From: Streptomyces sp. NRRL F-2664
GTDB lineage: Bacteria; Actinomycetota; Actinomycetes; Streptomycetales; Streptomycetaceae
Reading direction: 5' to 3'
Assembly (NCBI RefSeq): GCF_000719345.1
Contig: NZ_JOFX01000001.1
Coordinates: forward strand, 124,001 to 188,000
DNA: 64,000 nt
Shown: positions 44,230-52,087 of the stretch, in pieces
Position numbering within the stretch: position 1 is the stretch's first letter
Layout: each line of letters starts with the position of its first letter
Notes under the pieces: generated by a model
Seen by the model: only the letters and a program-made list of their open reading frames with translations
Told to the model about the DNA's origin: nothing
The model's database searches: none
Made by a program: the position numbers and the translations under genes

Positions 44230-44241
44230 CACCACCGCCTG

Positions 44242-44270
44242 CTGTGCGGCCCGCGCGACGGGCCGCACAG
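44242..44270. terminator. Strong terminator after the secreted His-rich gene
   Basis: CTGTGCGGCCC and GGGCCGCACAG form a perfect 11-bp stem with a 7-nt loop, 12 bp after the stop. It isolates the small gene from the SpoIIE gene downstream. Confidence 0.8.
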
Positions 44271-44350
44271 TGCCGTGTCCGGCCACCGCGCCCCGCCGCC
44301 GCCGGACGTCCCGCGGGGACACCGGCCGGTGACAGTGAGACCCTGGCTGC

Positions 44351-46408
44351 ATGGCCCGTAGGGGAGACGTTCCCGAGGTCGACTGGCCCGCGCGGCCGGA
44401 CACGAGCCTTGCGCTCAACCGCATGGGCACCTTCGACTGGGACCTCGACAGCGGGCGGATGCACCTGGATCCCACCGCCCTCGAGGTCCTCGACCTGCGC
44501 CCGGAGGAGTACACCGGCACCCCCGCCGGGCTCCGCGCGCGCATCACCCCCGCCGAGGAGGCGCGGCTCGACGCCCGGGTGGCGCAGGCCATCAAGGACG
44601 GCCGGAGCCACTACGGGGCCTACGTGCGCAGCCGCCGCCGCGACGGGGCACCCGCCTGGATCCACATCCAGGGCCACATCCTGCGGGACCCGGGCGGCCG
44701 CCCGTACCGGGTGATCGGCATCCTCCGCGACGCCGCCCACGACCCCGGCGAGCCCGGAGCGGCCGGCGAGCGGGACGAGGGCCGGCGCCGGATGACCGGC
44801 GTCGTCGAGCGGACCACCGCGATCCTCGCCCACGCCCGCACCGTCAACGACGTGACCGACGTCCTCAAGGACCCGCAGGCCCTCGGCCACCTCGGCGCCG
44901 TGAGCGTGATGCTGGGCGTCGTCGACGGCGGCCGCATCCACCTGGTCGCGGAGGGGCAGCTCGGCACGTACGTCCCCGAGATCGAGTACACCCGGGTCGA
45001 CGCGCAGTTCCCCATGAGCGTGGCGGTACGCACCATGCAGCCGGTGTTCATCGTCTCGCGGGAGGAGTTCCGGCAGGCCTACCCCGAACTGTGGCCCTAC
45101 ATCGAACCACTGGCCGTCCACAGCGGGGTCTACCTGCCGCTGATCGCCCAGGGCCGTCCCGTGGGTGCGCTGGGGCTGCTCTACCAGCGGGAGGGCGACT
45201 TCAACGCCGAGGAGCGCAACCTGCTGATGGCGCTCGGCAGCGGCGTCGCCCAGAGCCTGCAGCGCGCCATCCTCTTCGAGCAGGAGCACGACCTCGCCGA
45301 GGGCCTCCAGCGGGCCATGCTGCCCCGCCGGATCCCCGCGGTCCCGGGTGCGCTGATCGCCGTGCGCTACCGCTCCGCACGGATGGGGCGGGACATCGGA
45401 GGCGACTGGTACGACGTGGTCCCGCTCGGCGGCGGCCGGGTCGGGGTGATGATCGGCGACGTCGAGGGCCACGACACGGACGCGGCCGCCGTCATGGGGC
45501 AGCTGCGCATCGTGATGCGGGCGTACGTGGTCGAGGGGCACACGCCGGGCGCGGCGATGGCCCGCGCCTCCGCCTTCCTCCGCGAACTGGAGACGGAGCG
45601 CTTCGCCACCTGCACGTACGCCGAGGTCGACCTCGCGACCGGGATGCTCCAGATCGTCCGCGCCGGCCACATCGACCCGGTCGTACGGCGCGGCGACGGT
45701 ACCTGCCACCGGATCCACGTGGCGGGCGGACTGCCGCTCGGGCTGCCGGCCGCCGAGCTGTCGGCGGCGGATTCCGGCTATCCCGTCACCAGCCTGGAAC
45801 TGCATCCGGGCGACACCCTGGTGCTGTGCACGGACGGCCTGATCGAACGCCCCGGCGCGGACCCCGACGCCGGCATGCGCGAACTCATGGCTGCGGTCCA
45901 CGGCGGCCCGGCGGACGTCGAGGAACTCGCCGACGTGCTGTGCGACCTCGTCGGCGACTCGGGCGGCGGGGACGACATGGCCCTGCTCGTCCTGCGCCGC
46001 CGCGGTACGCCCGCCGGGCGGGGCGGCGGCCCGCTCCGCCAGCGCCTGGACCCCGGGGACGCCGGGGCCCCGGCCCTGGCCCGGCACCTCATCCGGGCGG
46101 CGGCGGCCGCCTGGGGCGCCGGGGAGCGCGCCGACGAGATCGAACTGGCGGCGGACGAGCTGATGACCAACGCCCTGGTCCACACCGACGGCGGCGGCCA
46201 CATCACCATGCGGACCACACCGCAGGGCCGGATCCGGGTCGAGGTCGAGGACACCAGCAGCGCGCTGCCGCGGCGGCGCGAGGCGGACGACTGGGCGGTG
46301 TCGGGGCGCGGCCTGATGCTGGTCGAACAGCTCGCCGACGCATGGGGCGTGGAGCCCCGCGGCGGCGGCAAGTGCGTCTGGTGCGAGTTCGACGTCCCGC
46401 CGCCGTAG
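44351..46408 (+). CDS. PAS-GAF-SpoIIE phosphatase-HATPase regulatory protein
   Basis: A 685-residue soluble multidomain protein. A PAS-like domain (about 20-130) is followed by a GAF domain (about 145-315). The SpoIIE/PP2C phosphatase domain (about 330-550) has GGDWYDVVPL, VGVMIGDVEGHD, CTDGLIE and GGDDMALLVL as metal-binding blocks. A C-terminal HATPase_c_2 anti-sigma-like domain (about 570-685) has LAADELMTNALVHT and SGRGLMLVEQLA. Such proteins dephosphorylate anti-anti-sigma factors and bind them in partner switching, here probably under a small-molecule or redox signal sensed by GAF. No membrane segments are seen. Confidence 0.92.
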   Translation: MARRGDVPEVDWPARPDTSLALNRMGTFDWDLDSGRMHLDPTALEVLDLRPEEYTGTPAGLRARITPAEEARLDARVAQAIKDGRSHYGAYVRSRRRDGAPAWIHIQGHILRDPGGRPYRVIGILRDAAHDPGEPGAAGERDEGRRRMTGVVERTTAILAHARTVNDVTDVLKDPQALGHLGAVSVMLGVVDGGRIHLVAEGQLGTYVPEIEYTRVDAQFPMSVAVRTMQPVFIVSREEFRQAYPELWPYIEPLAVHSGVYLPLIAQGRPVGALGLLYQREGDFNAEERNLLMALGSGVAQSLQRAILFEQEHDLAEGLQRAMLPRRIPAVPGALIAVRYRSARMGRDIGGDWYDVVPLGGGRVGVMIGDVEGHDTDAAAVMGQLRIVMRAYVVEGHTPGAAMARASAFLRELETERFATCTYAEVDLATGMLQIVRAGHIDPVVRRGDGTCHRIHVAGGLPLGLPAAELSAADSGYPVTSLELHPGDTLVLCTDGLIERPGADPDAGMRELMAAVHGGPADVEELADVLCDLVGDSGGGDDMALLVLRRRGTPAGRGGGPLRQRLDPGDAGAPALARHLIRAAAAAWGAGERADEIELAADELMTNALVHTDGGGHITMRTTPQGRIRVEVEDTSSALPRRREADDWAVSGRGLMLVEQLADAWGVEPRGGGKCVWCEFDVPPP

Positions 46409-46441
46409 GGGCCGCGCCCCCCTCAGATGTCGTCCCGCGGG

Positions 46442-48436
46442 CTACAGCCGTACCAGGGTGACCTCGGTGGCCTTCACGCTCGTCCACACCTCGGACCCGT
46501 CGGCCAGTCCCAGCTCGGCCGCAGCGTCCGGAGTGATCTCGGCGACGAGGTCGGGCGCCTGCGCCGAGGCGATCAGTACGCGCAGCCGGCTGCCCACCGC
46601 GGTGATCTCCCGGACGGTGCCCCGCCACACGTTGCGGGGGCTGCCGCCCGGGCGGTCCCGGTGCACCGACACGGCCTCGGGGGCGATGATCGCCAGGGCC
46701 TCCGCCCCCTCGGGCAGGGCTTCGGCGACCACCAGGCGGCCGCCCGCCGCGAGGGCGAGGCCGTCTGCCGAGGCGACGCCGGGCCAGGCGTTGCGACCCA
46801 GCATCCGGGCCACCCACGGCGAGCGCGGGTGTCGCGCGACCTCGGCGGGCGGCGCGTCCTGCAGCGCCCGGCCGTCGGCCAGTACGAGGACCCGGTCGGC
46901 CAGCGACACCGCCTCGACGGGATCGTGCGTGACGATGAGGCAGACACCGCCGAAGCCCGCCAGGTGCGTGCGCAGGGTGTGGCGTACGTGGGCCCGCGTG
47001 GTCTGGTCGAGGGCGGCGAGCGGCTCGTCCAGCAGCAGGAGCCGCGGCCGGGCGGCCAGTGCGCGGGCGAGCGCGACCCGCTGGGCCTGGCCCCCGGAGA
47101 GCTGGGACGGCCTGCGGTGCGCGAGGTGGCCCACGCCCAGCCGGTCCAGCCAGGCCTGCGCCTCACGGCGGGCGTCGGCGCGCGGCACCCGGTGGGCGCG
47201 CAGCCCGTACGCCGTGTTCGCCAGGGCGTTGAGGTGCGGGAACAGCGCGCCGTCCTGCGGTACCCAGGCCACCTGCCGCTTGTGCGGGGGCAGCGCGGTG
47301 ACGTCGGCGTCGCCGAGCCGCAGGTCGGCGTGGGCCCGCGGGGTCAGGCCGAGCAGGGCACGCAGCAGGGTGGTCTTGCCCGCCCCGTTCTCGCCGACGA
47401 CGGCGATGGTCGTGCCGGGCTCGGCGTCGAGGGTGAGGCGGGTGAAGCCGGTGACGGCGGCGTGCAACGGCCAGTGCCCCGTCGCGGTCTCCGCGGCCCC
47501 GGACCGCGGCGGCGCCGCGCCGCCCGCCGGGCCCGCGCCGCTCTCCCGGGCCGGCCCGGCAGCCTTCCGGTGCGGCCCGGCGGCCAGGACGGCGCCCTCC
47601 TCCGGCTCGGCCTTCGGCGCCGTCACCGCCCTGCGGTCGACCGGGGCACCGGTCCAGCGTCCGCGCAGCGCGACCAGGACGGCCATGGCGATCGCGAGGA
47701 GCAGCAGCGAGACCGACGTGGCCGCCTCGGGCTGGTCCTGGAGCAGCAGGTACACCTGGAGCGGCAGGGTCTGGGTGGTGCCGGGGAGGTTCCCGGCGAA
47801 GGTGATGGTCGCGCCGAACTCGCCGAGCGCGCGGGCCCAGGTGAGGGCGGCCCCGGCGACCAGTCCGGGCGCCACCATGGGCAGCGTCACGGTGAAGAAC
47901 ACGCGGACCGGCGACGCGCCGAGCGAGGCCGCGGTCTCCTCGTAGCTCTGCTTGAGCCCGCCGAGGGCGCCCTCCAGGCTGATGACCAGGAACGGCATGG
48001 CGACGAAGGTCGCCGCGAGGACGGCCCCCGAGGTGTGGAAGGGCAGGGTGATCCCGAAGGACTCCTCCAGCCAGGGCCCCAGCAGTCCGCGCCGGCCGAA
48101 GCCGAGGAGCAGGGCGACACCGCCCACGGTCGGCGGCAGCACCATGGGGAGCAGTACCAGCGAGCGGACCAGGGCCTTGCCCTTGAAGTCGACGCGGGCC
48201 AACAGCCAGGCCAGGGGCACGCCGAGGACCAGCGACAGGCCCAGCGCCCACAGCGACACCAGCAGGGAGAGCTTCAGGGCCTCGACCACGCCCGGGCTGC
48301 CGAGGTGCGTCCCGAGGTCGCCCCACGGGGTGCGGACGAGGATCCCGATCAGCGGCATCAGCAGGAACGCGACGGCCAGCAGCGCGGGCAGCGCGAGGGC
48401 CACCGGCGGCCGGGTGCGGGTACGGAGTCTGCTCAC
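46442..48436 (-). CDS. modBC: Molybdate ABC transporter permease-ATPase fusion (ModB-ModC)
   Basis: A 664-residue fusion. The N-terminal permease (about 1-260) has five or six membrane helices and the EAA loop EETAASLGASPVRVFFTVTL. After an Ala/Pro-rich linker comes an ABC ATPase with GENGAGKTT, LSGGQAQRVALARAL and LLLLDEPLAALD. The C-terminus (about 590-664) is a TOBE-type oxyanion-binding domain. It imports molybdate together with ModA, encoded upstream on the same strand; a hairpin in the 214-bp gap probably lowers its expression relative to modA. Fusion of ModB and ModC in one chain is seen in other actinobacteria. Confidence 0.92.
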   Translation of the reverse strand: MSRLRTRTRPPVALALPALLAVAFLLMPLIGILVRTPWGDLGTHLGSPGVVEALKLSLLVSLWALGLSLVLGVPLAWLLARVDFKGKALVRSLVLLPMVLPPTVGGVALLLGFGRRGLLGPWLEESFGITLPFHTSGAVLAATFVAMPFLVISLEGALGGLKQSYEETAASLGASPVRVFFTVTLPMVAPGLVAGAALTWARALGEFGATITFAGNLPGTTQTLPLQVYLLLQDQPEAATSVSLLLLAIAMAVLVALRGRWTGAPVDRRAVTAPKAEPEEGAVLAAGPHRKAAGPARESGAGPAGGAAPPRSGAAETATGHWPLHAAVTGFTRLTLDAEPGTTIAVVGENGAGKTTLLRALLGLTPRAHADLRLGDADVTALPPHKRQVAWVPQDGALFPHLNALANTAYGLRAHRVPRADARREAQAWLDRLGVGHLAHRRPSQLSGGQAQRVALARALAARPRLLLLDEPLAALDQTTRAHVRHTLRTHLAGFGGVCLIVTHDPVEAVSLADRVLVLADGRALQDAPPAEVARHPRSPWVARMLGRNAWPGVASADGLALAAGGRLVVAEALPEGAEALAIIAPEAVSVHRDRPGGSPRNVWRGTVREITAVGSRLRVLIASAQAPDLVAEITPDAAAELGLADGSEVWTSVKATEVTLVRL

Positions 48437-48589
48437 GGGACTTCCTGGCTGGGGCCGGGCCGCACTGGCCGGGCGGGACGGGCGCGCCCCGAGGTGCGGG
48501 GCGCAGGCGTGAAGCGTATGCGGGGGCGGGCCGGGAAACCCCGGACCGGCGGCCCGGCCGCTCGCACGGCCGGGTCCGGGTGCGCCGAA

Positions 48590-48622
48590 GGGGCTGTCCG
48601 TCCCCCCGGACCGGACAGCCCC
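48590..48622. terminator. Hairpin between modA and modBC
   Basis: GGGGCTGTCCG and CGGACAGCCCC form a perfect 11-bp stem with an 11-nt loop. On the minus strand it lies 29 bp after the modA stop and about 150 bp before modBC, a position for partial termination within the operon. Confidence 0.7.
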
Positions 48623-48650
48623 CCGCCCGCCTGCGGGGCAGAGGCGTCGG

Positions 48651-49463
48651 CTACGGCTGCTGGAAGCCCGCGTCCTGGAAGATCTTCTGTGCCTCGGGGG
48701 TGCCCAGCCAGGCCACGAAGGCGGCCGCGGCCCCGCTGTTCCCGGACTGCTTCAACACGGCGGCCGGGTAGGAGGCGACGGCGTTCTGCTCGTCCGGGAT
48801 CTCCACGGTGACGACCTTGTCGCCGGACGCAGCGGAGTCGGTCCTGTAGACGAGGCCGGCGTCGGCCTCACCCATCTCCACCTTGCCGAGGACCGCCCGC
48901 ACGTTGGGCTCCTGGGAGACCGGCTTCACCTCGATCCTCTGGGCGTCGAGGATCTGCTTGCTGTAGCGGCCGACCGGCACCTCGGGTGCGGCGAGCACCA
49001 CCTTCAGCCGGGGGTCGCCAAGATCCCTCAACTCGTCGACCTTGAAGGGGTTGCCCTTGCCGGCCGCGATGACCAGGCGGTTCTTTGCGATGATCTTCGG
49101 CTCGCCGGTCTCGGCCCTCAGCCCGTCCATGGTCCTGGTGTCCGCGGTGACCAGCGCGTCGGCGGGGGCGCCCTGCTTGACCTGTGCGGCCAGCTCCTGC
49201 GAGCCCGCGAAGGAGAAGGTGACCTTCGCACCGGGATGGGCCTTCTCGTACGCCGCACCCGCGGTCCTGAAGACGTCGGTGAGGGAGGAGGCGGCCAGAA
49301 CGGTGAGGTGCGCCCGGGGCGCTTCCAAGGACGCCGGGGCGGGGGAGCCGGCGCCGGAGGCGGCCGGCTCGTCGCCACCGCCGCCGCAGGCGGTCAGCCC
49401 GGCGAGCAGGGCGGCGGCCAGGGCCGCGGCGGCGGAACGGCTGCGGGTCGGGGTCGGGTACAT
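48651..49463 (-). CDS. modA: Molybdate ABC transporter substrate-binding lipoprotein
   Basis: A 270-residue lipoprotein. The signal peptide ends in a lipobox (LAGLTACGG, lipidated C26). The mature protein has the ModA pattern: LTVLAASSLTDVF, FSFAGSQELAAQVKQGAPADAL, ADAGLVYRTD and AAAFVAWLGTPEAQKIFQDAG. It captures molybdate or tungstate outside the membrane and delivers it to the ModBC fusion. It lies upstream of modBC; the HTH-TOBE gene is further upstream on the same strand. Confidence 0.93.
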   Translation of the reverse strand: MYPTPTRSRSAAAALAAALLAGLTACGGGGDEPAASGAGSPAPASLEAPRAHLTVLAASSLTDVFRTAGAAYEKAHPGAKVTFSFAGSQELAAQVKQGAPADALVTADTRTMDGLRAETGEPKIIAKNRLVIAAGKGNPFKVDELRDLGDPRLKVVLAAPEVPVGRYSKQILDAQRIEVKPVSQEPNVRAVLGKVEMGEADAGLVYRTDSAASGDKVVTVEIPDEQNAVASYPAAVLKQSGNSGAAAAFVAWLGTPEAQKIFQDAGFQQP

Positions 49464-49692
49464 GGGTGCAGGCTCCTCGGTCGGGTCGGCGGCCGGCCGG
49501 GGTGCCGGATCCGCGCGGTGGTGACCCGCGCCGGTGACGGGCGGAGCGGGCGGAGGCGGTGCTGTGGTGCTGAGCGGTGGTGCGGGCGGTGGTGTGCGGC
49601 CCGGCCGACCGGGCCGTCCGGGGATCGGAGGCCGCGGCGCCGCGTACGGGCTGCGGACGCCCCGGAACATGTCGCGGCCGGCGCCTTCGGGT

Positions 49693-50088
49693 TCAGGCGC
49701 GGTCGATGTGCACGCTGGTGGACTTCACCCGGGCCGTGGCCCGCATGCCGACCTCGAGTCCGAGTTCCTCGACGGCCTCGCGGGTGAGCAGGGACACCAG
49801 GCGGTGGGGACCGGCCTGGATGTCGACCTGGGCCGACACCTCGCCGAGCCGGACTGCCGTGACGATGCCGGGAAAGGCGTTGCGGGCCGAGGTGTACGGC
49901 TCCCCGTCCTCGCCGTGGGCGCCCTGGCCCACCTCCACCGCGAAGGCGGCCAGGTCACGGCCGCTGATCAGCCGCCGGCCGGCCTCGTCGCGATGGGTCA
50001 CGACCCGGCCGGCGTCGGCCCAGCGCCGCGCGGTGTCCGGGCTGACGCCCAGAAGCCGCGCTGCCTGTCCGATGGTGTAGGACTGCAT
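49693..50088 (-). CDS. HTH (MerR/excisionase-like) plus TOBE molybdate-responsive protein
   Basis: About 131 residues. An N-terminal helix-turn-helix of the MerR/excisionase type (YTIGQAARLLGVSPDTARRW) is followed by a single TOBE (Mop) domain (about 60-128, with FPGIVTAVRLGEVSAQVDI and GMRATARVKSTSVHI). It is analogous to ModE in architecture but uses a different HTH. It is probably a molybdate-sensing regulator of modA-modBC. A TTGCAC-18 bp-TACCGT promoter lies directly upstream, with TACCGT 7 nt before the ATG at 50088, so the mRNA is probably leaderless. A GTG at 50097 is also in frame. Confidence 0.85.
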   Translation of the reverse strand: MQSYTIGQAARLLGVSPDTARRWADAGRVVTHRDEAGRRLISGRDLAAFAVEVGQGAHGEDGEPYTSARNAFPGIVTAVRLGEVSAQVDIQAGPHRLVSLLTREAVEELGLEVGMRATARVKSTSVHIDRA

Positions 50089-50123
50089 GTGCGACACGGT
50101 AGGCGCATTCGCGGCGCATGTGC
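50085..50123 (-). promoter_or_regulatory. Probable promoter of the HTH-TOBE gene, flanked by GCATGTGC repeats
   Basis: On the minus strand a TTGCAC -35 and a TACCGT -10 are separated by 18 bp, and the -10 ends 7 nt before the ATG at 50088. The octamer GCATGTGC occurs on the plus strand at 50085-50092 and again at 50116-50123, bracketing the promoter. These could be binding sites for the encoded regulator. Confidence 0.5.
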
Positions 50124-50234
50124 AATTCTTTTGGGCTTATGTCCATGGTAGATGCAAGGAGCCTTGGTGCATCCGCCGAACGCCCCCGGAAAAGTCGTTC
50201 CGTCCGTGCGCGCCCGGATGGCTAGAGTCGGGAC

Positions 50235-50624
50235 ATGGCTGATGAGGTATCGGGAACGGAAGCGGGCACGGTGCGGGTCGACGCGTGGCTCTGGTCGGTG
50301 CGTCTGACCAAGACCCGCTCCATCGCGGCGACGGCCTGCCGGGCGGGCCATGTCAAGGTCAACGGGGAACGGGCCAAGCCGGCGCAGGCGATCCGCGCGG
50401 GCGACGAGGTGCGGCTCTTCCATGCGGGGCGCGAGCGGATCGTCGTCGTCCGGCGGCCCGTGTCCAAGCGGGTGGGCGCGCCCGTGGCCGCCGAGTGCCT
50501 GATCGACAAGAGCCCGCCGCCGCCGACCCCCGTGGAGGCCGCGGCCGCCGGCATTCGGGACCGGGGCACGGGCCGCCCCACCAAGCGCGACCGACGGGAG
50601 ATCCAGTCCCTGCGCGGGCGCTGA
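50235..50624 (+). CDS. S4 domain RNA-binding protein (Hsp15/YlmH-type fold)
   Basis: A 129-residue basic protein with an S4 RNA-binding domain at about 12-75 (VRVDAWLWSVRLTKTRSIAA, CRAGHVKVNGERAKPAQ, IRAGDEV) and a basic tail rich in Pro and Arg. It resembles HslR/Hsp15-like proteins that bind stalled large ribosomal subunits. TAGAGT lies 6 nt before the ATG, so it probably has a leaderless transcript. It is divergent from the HTH-TOBE gene. Confidence 0.9.
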   Translation: MADEVSGTEAGTVRVDAWLWSVRLTKTRSIAATACRAGHVKVNGERAKPAQAIRAGDEVRLFHAGRERIVVVRRPVSKRVGAPVAAECLIDKSPPPPTPVEAAAAGIRDRGTGRPTKRDRREIQSLRGR

Positions 50625-50777
50625 CGCAGACCGGGCCGGCGGCGCCGCGGTACCCGGACCGACCCGCCGCCGGTCCTGGACCGCCGCACCTCGACGCCGC
50701 CCGGCCGGGTGCTGCCGGCGCCAGTGGCGACCACCGCTGCGCGCGGACGCCGGCCGGCCGTCGGGGTGGCGCCGGGC

Positions 50778-51215
50778 TCAGGCCTTGCGGTACGTGTACG
50801 CCTCGGCGGCCGCCTCGGCGACCTGGGCCAGCGGGGCACCTGCCGACGCGGTGACCACCGCCGCCACCGCGCCCTCCACGAACGGCGCGTCCACGAGGAG
50901 GGAGTCCGGCGGCAGTTCGTCCTCCAGCAGCAGCGCCTTCACCGTCAGCACCGAGCTGCCGAGGTCCGCCAGCAGCGCCACCCCGGCACCCCGGTCCACC
51001 TCCCGGGCGGCGGCCACCACCAGCTCCGCGCTCGTGCCGAGTCCGCCCGCCGACGTGCCGCCCGCCGCGGCCACCGGCACCACCGGCCCGCCCGCGGCCA
51101 GGCCCTGCGCCAGCTCCGCCACGGACGCCGCGACCTCCGCGCTGTGCGAGACGAGCACGACGCCGACGAGGGCCTGCTGCGCACCGCCGCCGCCCTCGCC
51201 CCGGCCCGGCGTCAC
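50778..51215 (-). CDS. dhaM: Dihydroxyacetone kinase phosphotransfer subunit DhaM (EIIA-mannose-like)
   Basis: A 145-residue protein with the EIIA-Man fold. The phospho-acceptor histidine is H24 in GVVLVSHSAEVA, and ALLADLGSSVLTVKALL and LLVDAPFVEGA match DhaM. It passes phosphate from HPr of the PTS to DhaL-bound ADP. No HPr or EI domain is fused, unlike E. coli DhaM. The GTG start overlaps the dhaL stop by 4 nt (GTGA), so expression is coupled. The partner dhaK is not in the neighbourhood. Confidence 0.88.
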   Translation of the reverse strand: MTPGRGEGGGGAQQALVGVVLVSHSAEVAASVAELAQGLAAGGPVVPVAAAGGTSAGGLGTSAELVVAAAREVDRGAGVALLADLGSSVLTVKALLLEDELPPDSLLVDAPFVEGAVAAVVTASAGAPLAQVAEAAAEAYTYRKA

Positions 51216-51826
51216 CGCGCGCCCTCCGCCCGCTCCGCCACGTCCGCGAGCGCCCCGAGCAGCAGTGCCGAGGAGGTCGCGCCCGGGTCCTGGTGCCCGA
51301 TGCTCCGCTCACCCAGGTAGCTGGCCCGCCCCTTGCGCGCCTGCAGGGGTACGGTCGCCAGGGCGCCCTCCTGCGCCGCCTCCGCCGCGGCCCGGTACGA
51401 CGTGCCCAGCGCGGCCACGCCCGGCAGCAGCGCGTCCAGCATCGTCTTGTCGCCGGGTGCCGCCCCGCCCAGTTGCGCCACCGCGCCGACGCCCTTGTCC
51501 AGGGCGTCGTGCAGCTCCGCGTCGGACACCTCGGACGCTTCCCCGAGCTCCTTGCCGGTGCGCCGCAGCAGCATCCCGTACAGCGGTCCCGACGCGCCGC
51601 CGACCGTCGAGATCAGCGTCCGCCCGGCGAGCTGGAGCACACCGCCCGGCGCTGCCGGGGTCTGGGCGTCCAGGGCGGCGCGGACCGCCGTGAAGCCGCG
51701 CAGCAGATTGCTGCCGTGGTCGGCGTCGCCGATGGGGGAGTCGAGCTCGGTGAGCCGCTCCGCCTCCCGCTCCACGGCAGCGGCGGCGGCCGCCATCCAG
51801 CTCCGGAAGAACTCTGCGTCTCGCAC
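51212..51826 (-). CDS. dhaL: Dihydroxyacetone kinase ADP-binding subunit DhaL
   Basis: A 204-residue protein with the DhaL motifs: Mg-binding aspartates D29, D34 and D36 in DSPIGDADHG, GGASGPLYG, GDKTMLDAL, and DPGATSSALLLGAL near the end. It holds ADP/ATP and transfers phosphate to dihydroxyacetone bound on DhaK. The GTG at 51826 has AGGAG 6 nt upstream and leads the operon dhaL-dhaM. The usual first gene, dhaK, is missing upstream, where a divergent SpoIIE gene lies. Confidence 0.9.
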   Translation of the reverse strand: MRDAEFFRSWMAAAAAAVEREAERLTELDSPIGDADHGSNLLRGFTAVRAALDAQTPAAPGGVLQLAGRTLISTVGGASGPLYGMLLRRTGKELGEASEVSDAELHDALDKGVGAVAQLGGAAPGDKTMLDALLPGVAALGTSYRAAAEAAQEGALATVPLQARKGRASYLGERSIGHQDPGATSSALLLGALADVAERAEGAR

Positions 51827-52087
51827 CGGATCTCCTCGCCTCGCGTCCGCCCGGCCAGTCCTCCCGCCACCATAGATCAGCTCGGCCGCCGCCGCGGCGC
51901 CGCCGTCGGGCGGGCGGGTCACCCCGGCGCCCGCATCGCCCGGCACCGGCACCCGCCGACCCGGGCGGGCGCCTCCGGCGGGCAGAATCGGTCAATTGGC
52001 GCCGCATGCGGTCAACCGGAAGCGCGAGATTCGGCCACGTGGTCGGATGGCTGCTTTCTGCGGGATTCGACGAGTGCGAGGCGCAGC

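Noticed and set aside
51827..52087. Possible dhaK remnant upstream of dhaL
   Set aside because: Translations of the gap show no DhaK block; it contains only low-complexity Ala/Gly/Arg frames and the divergent promoters.
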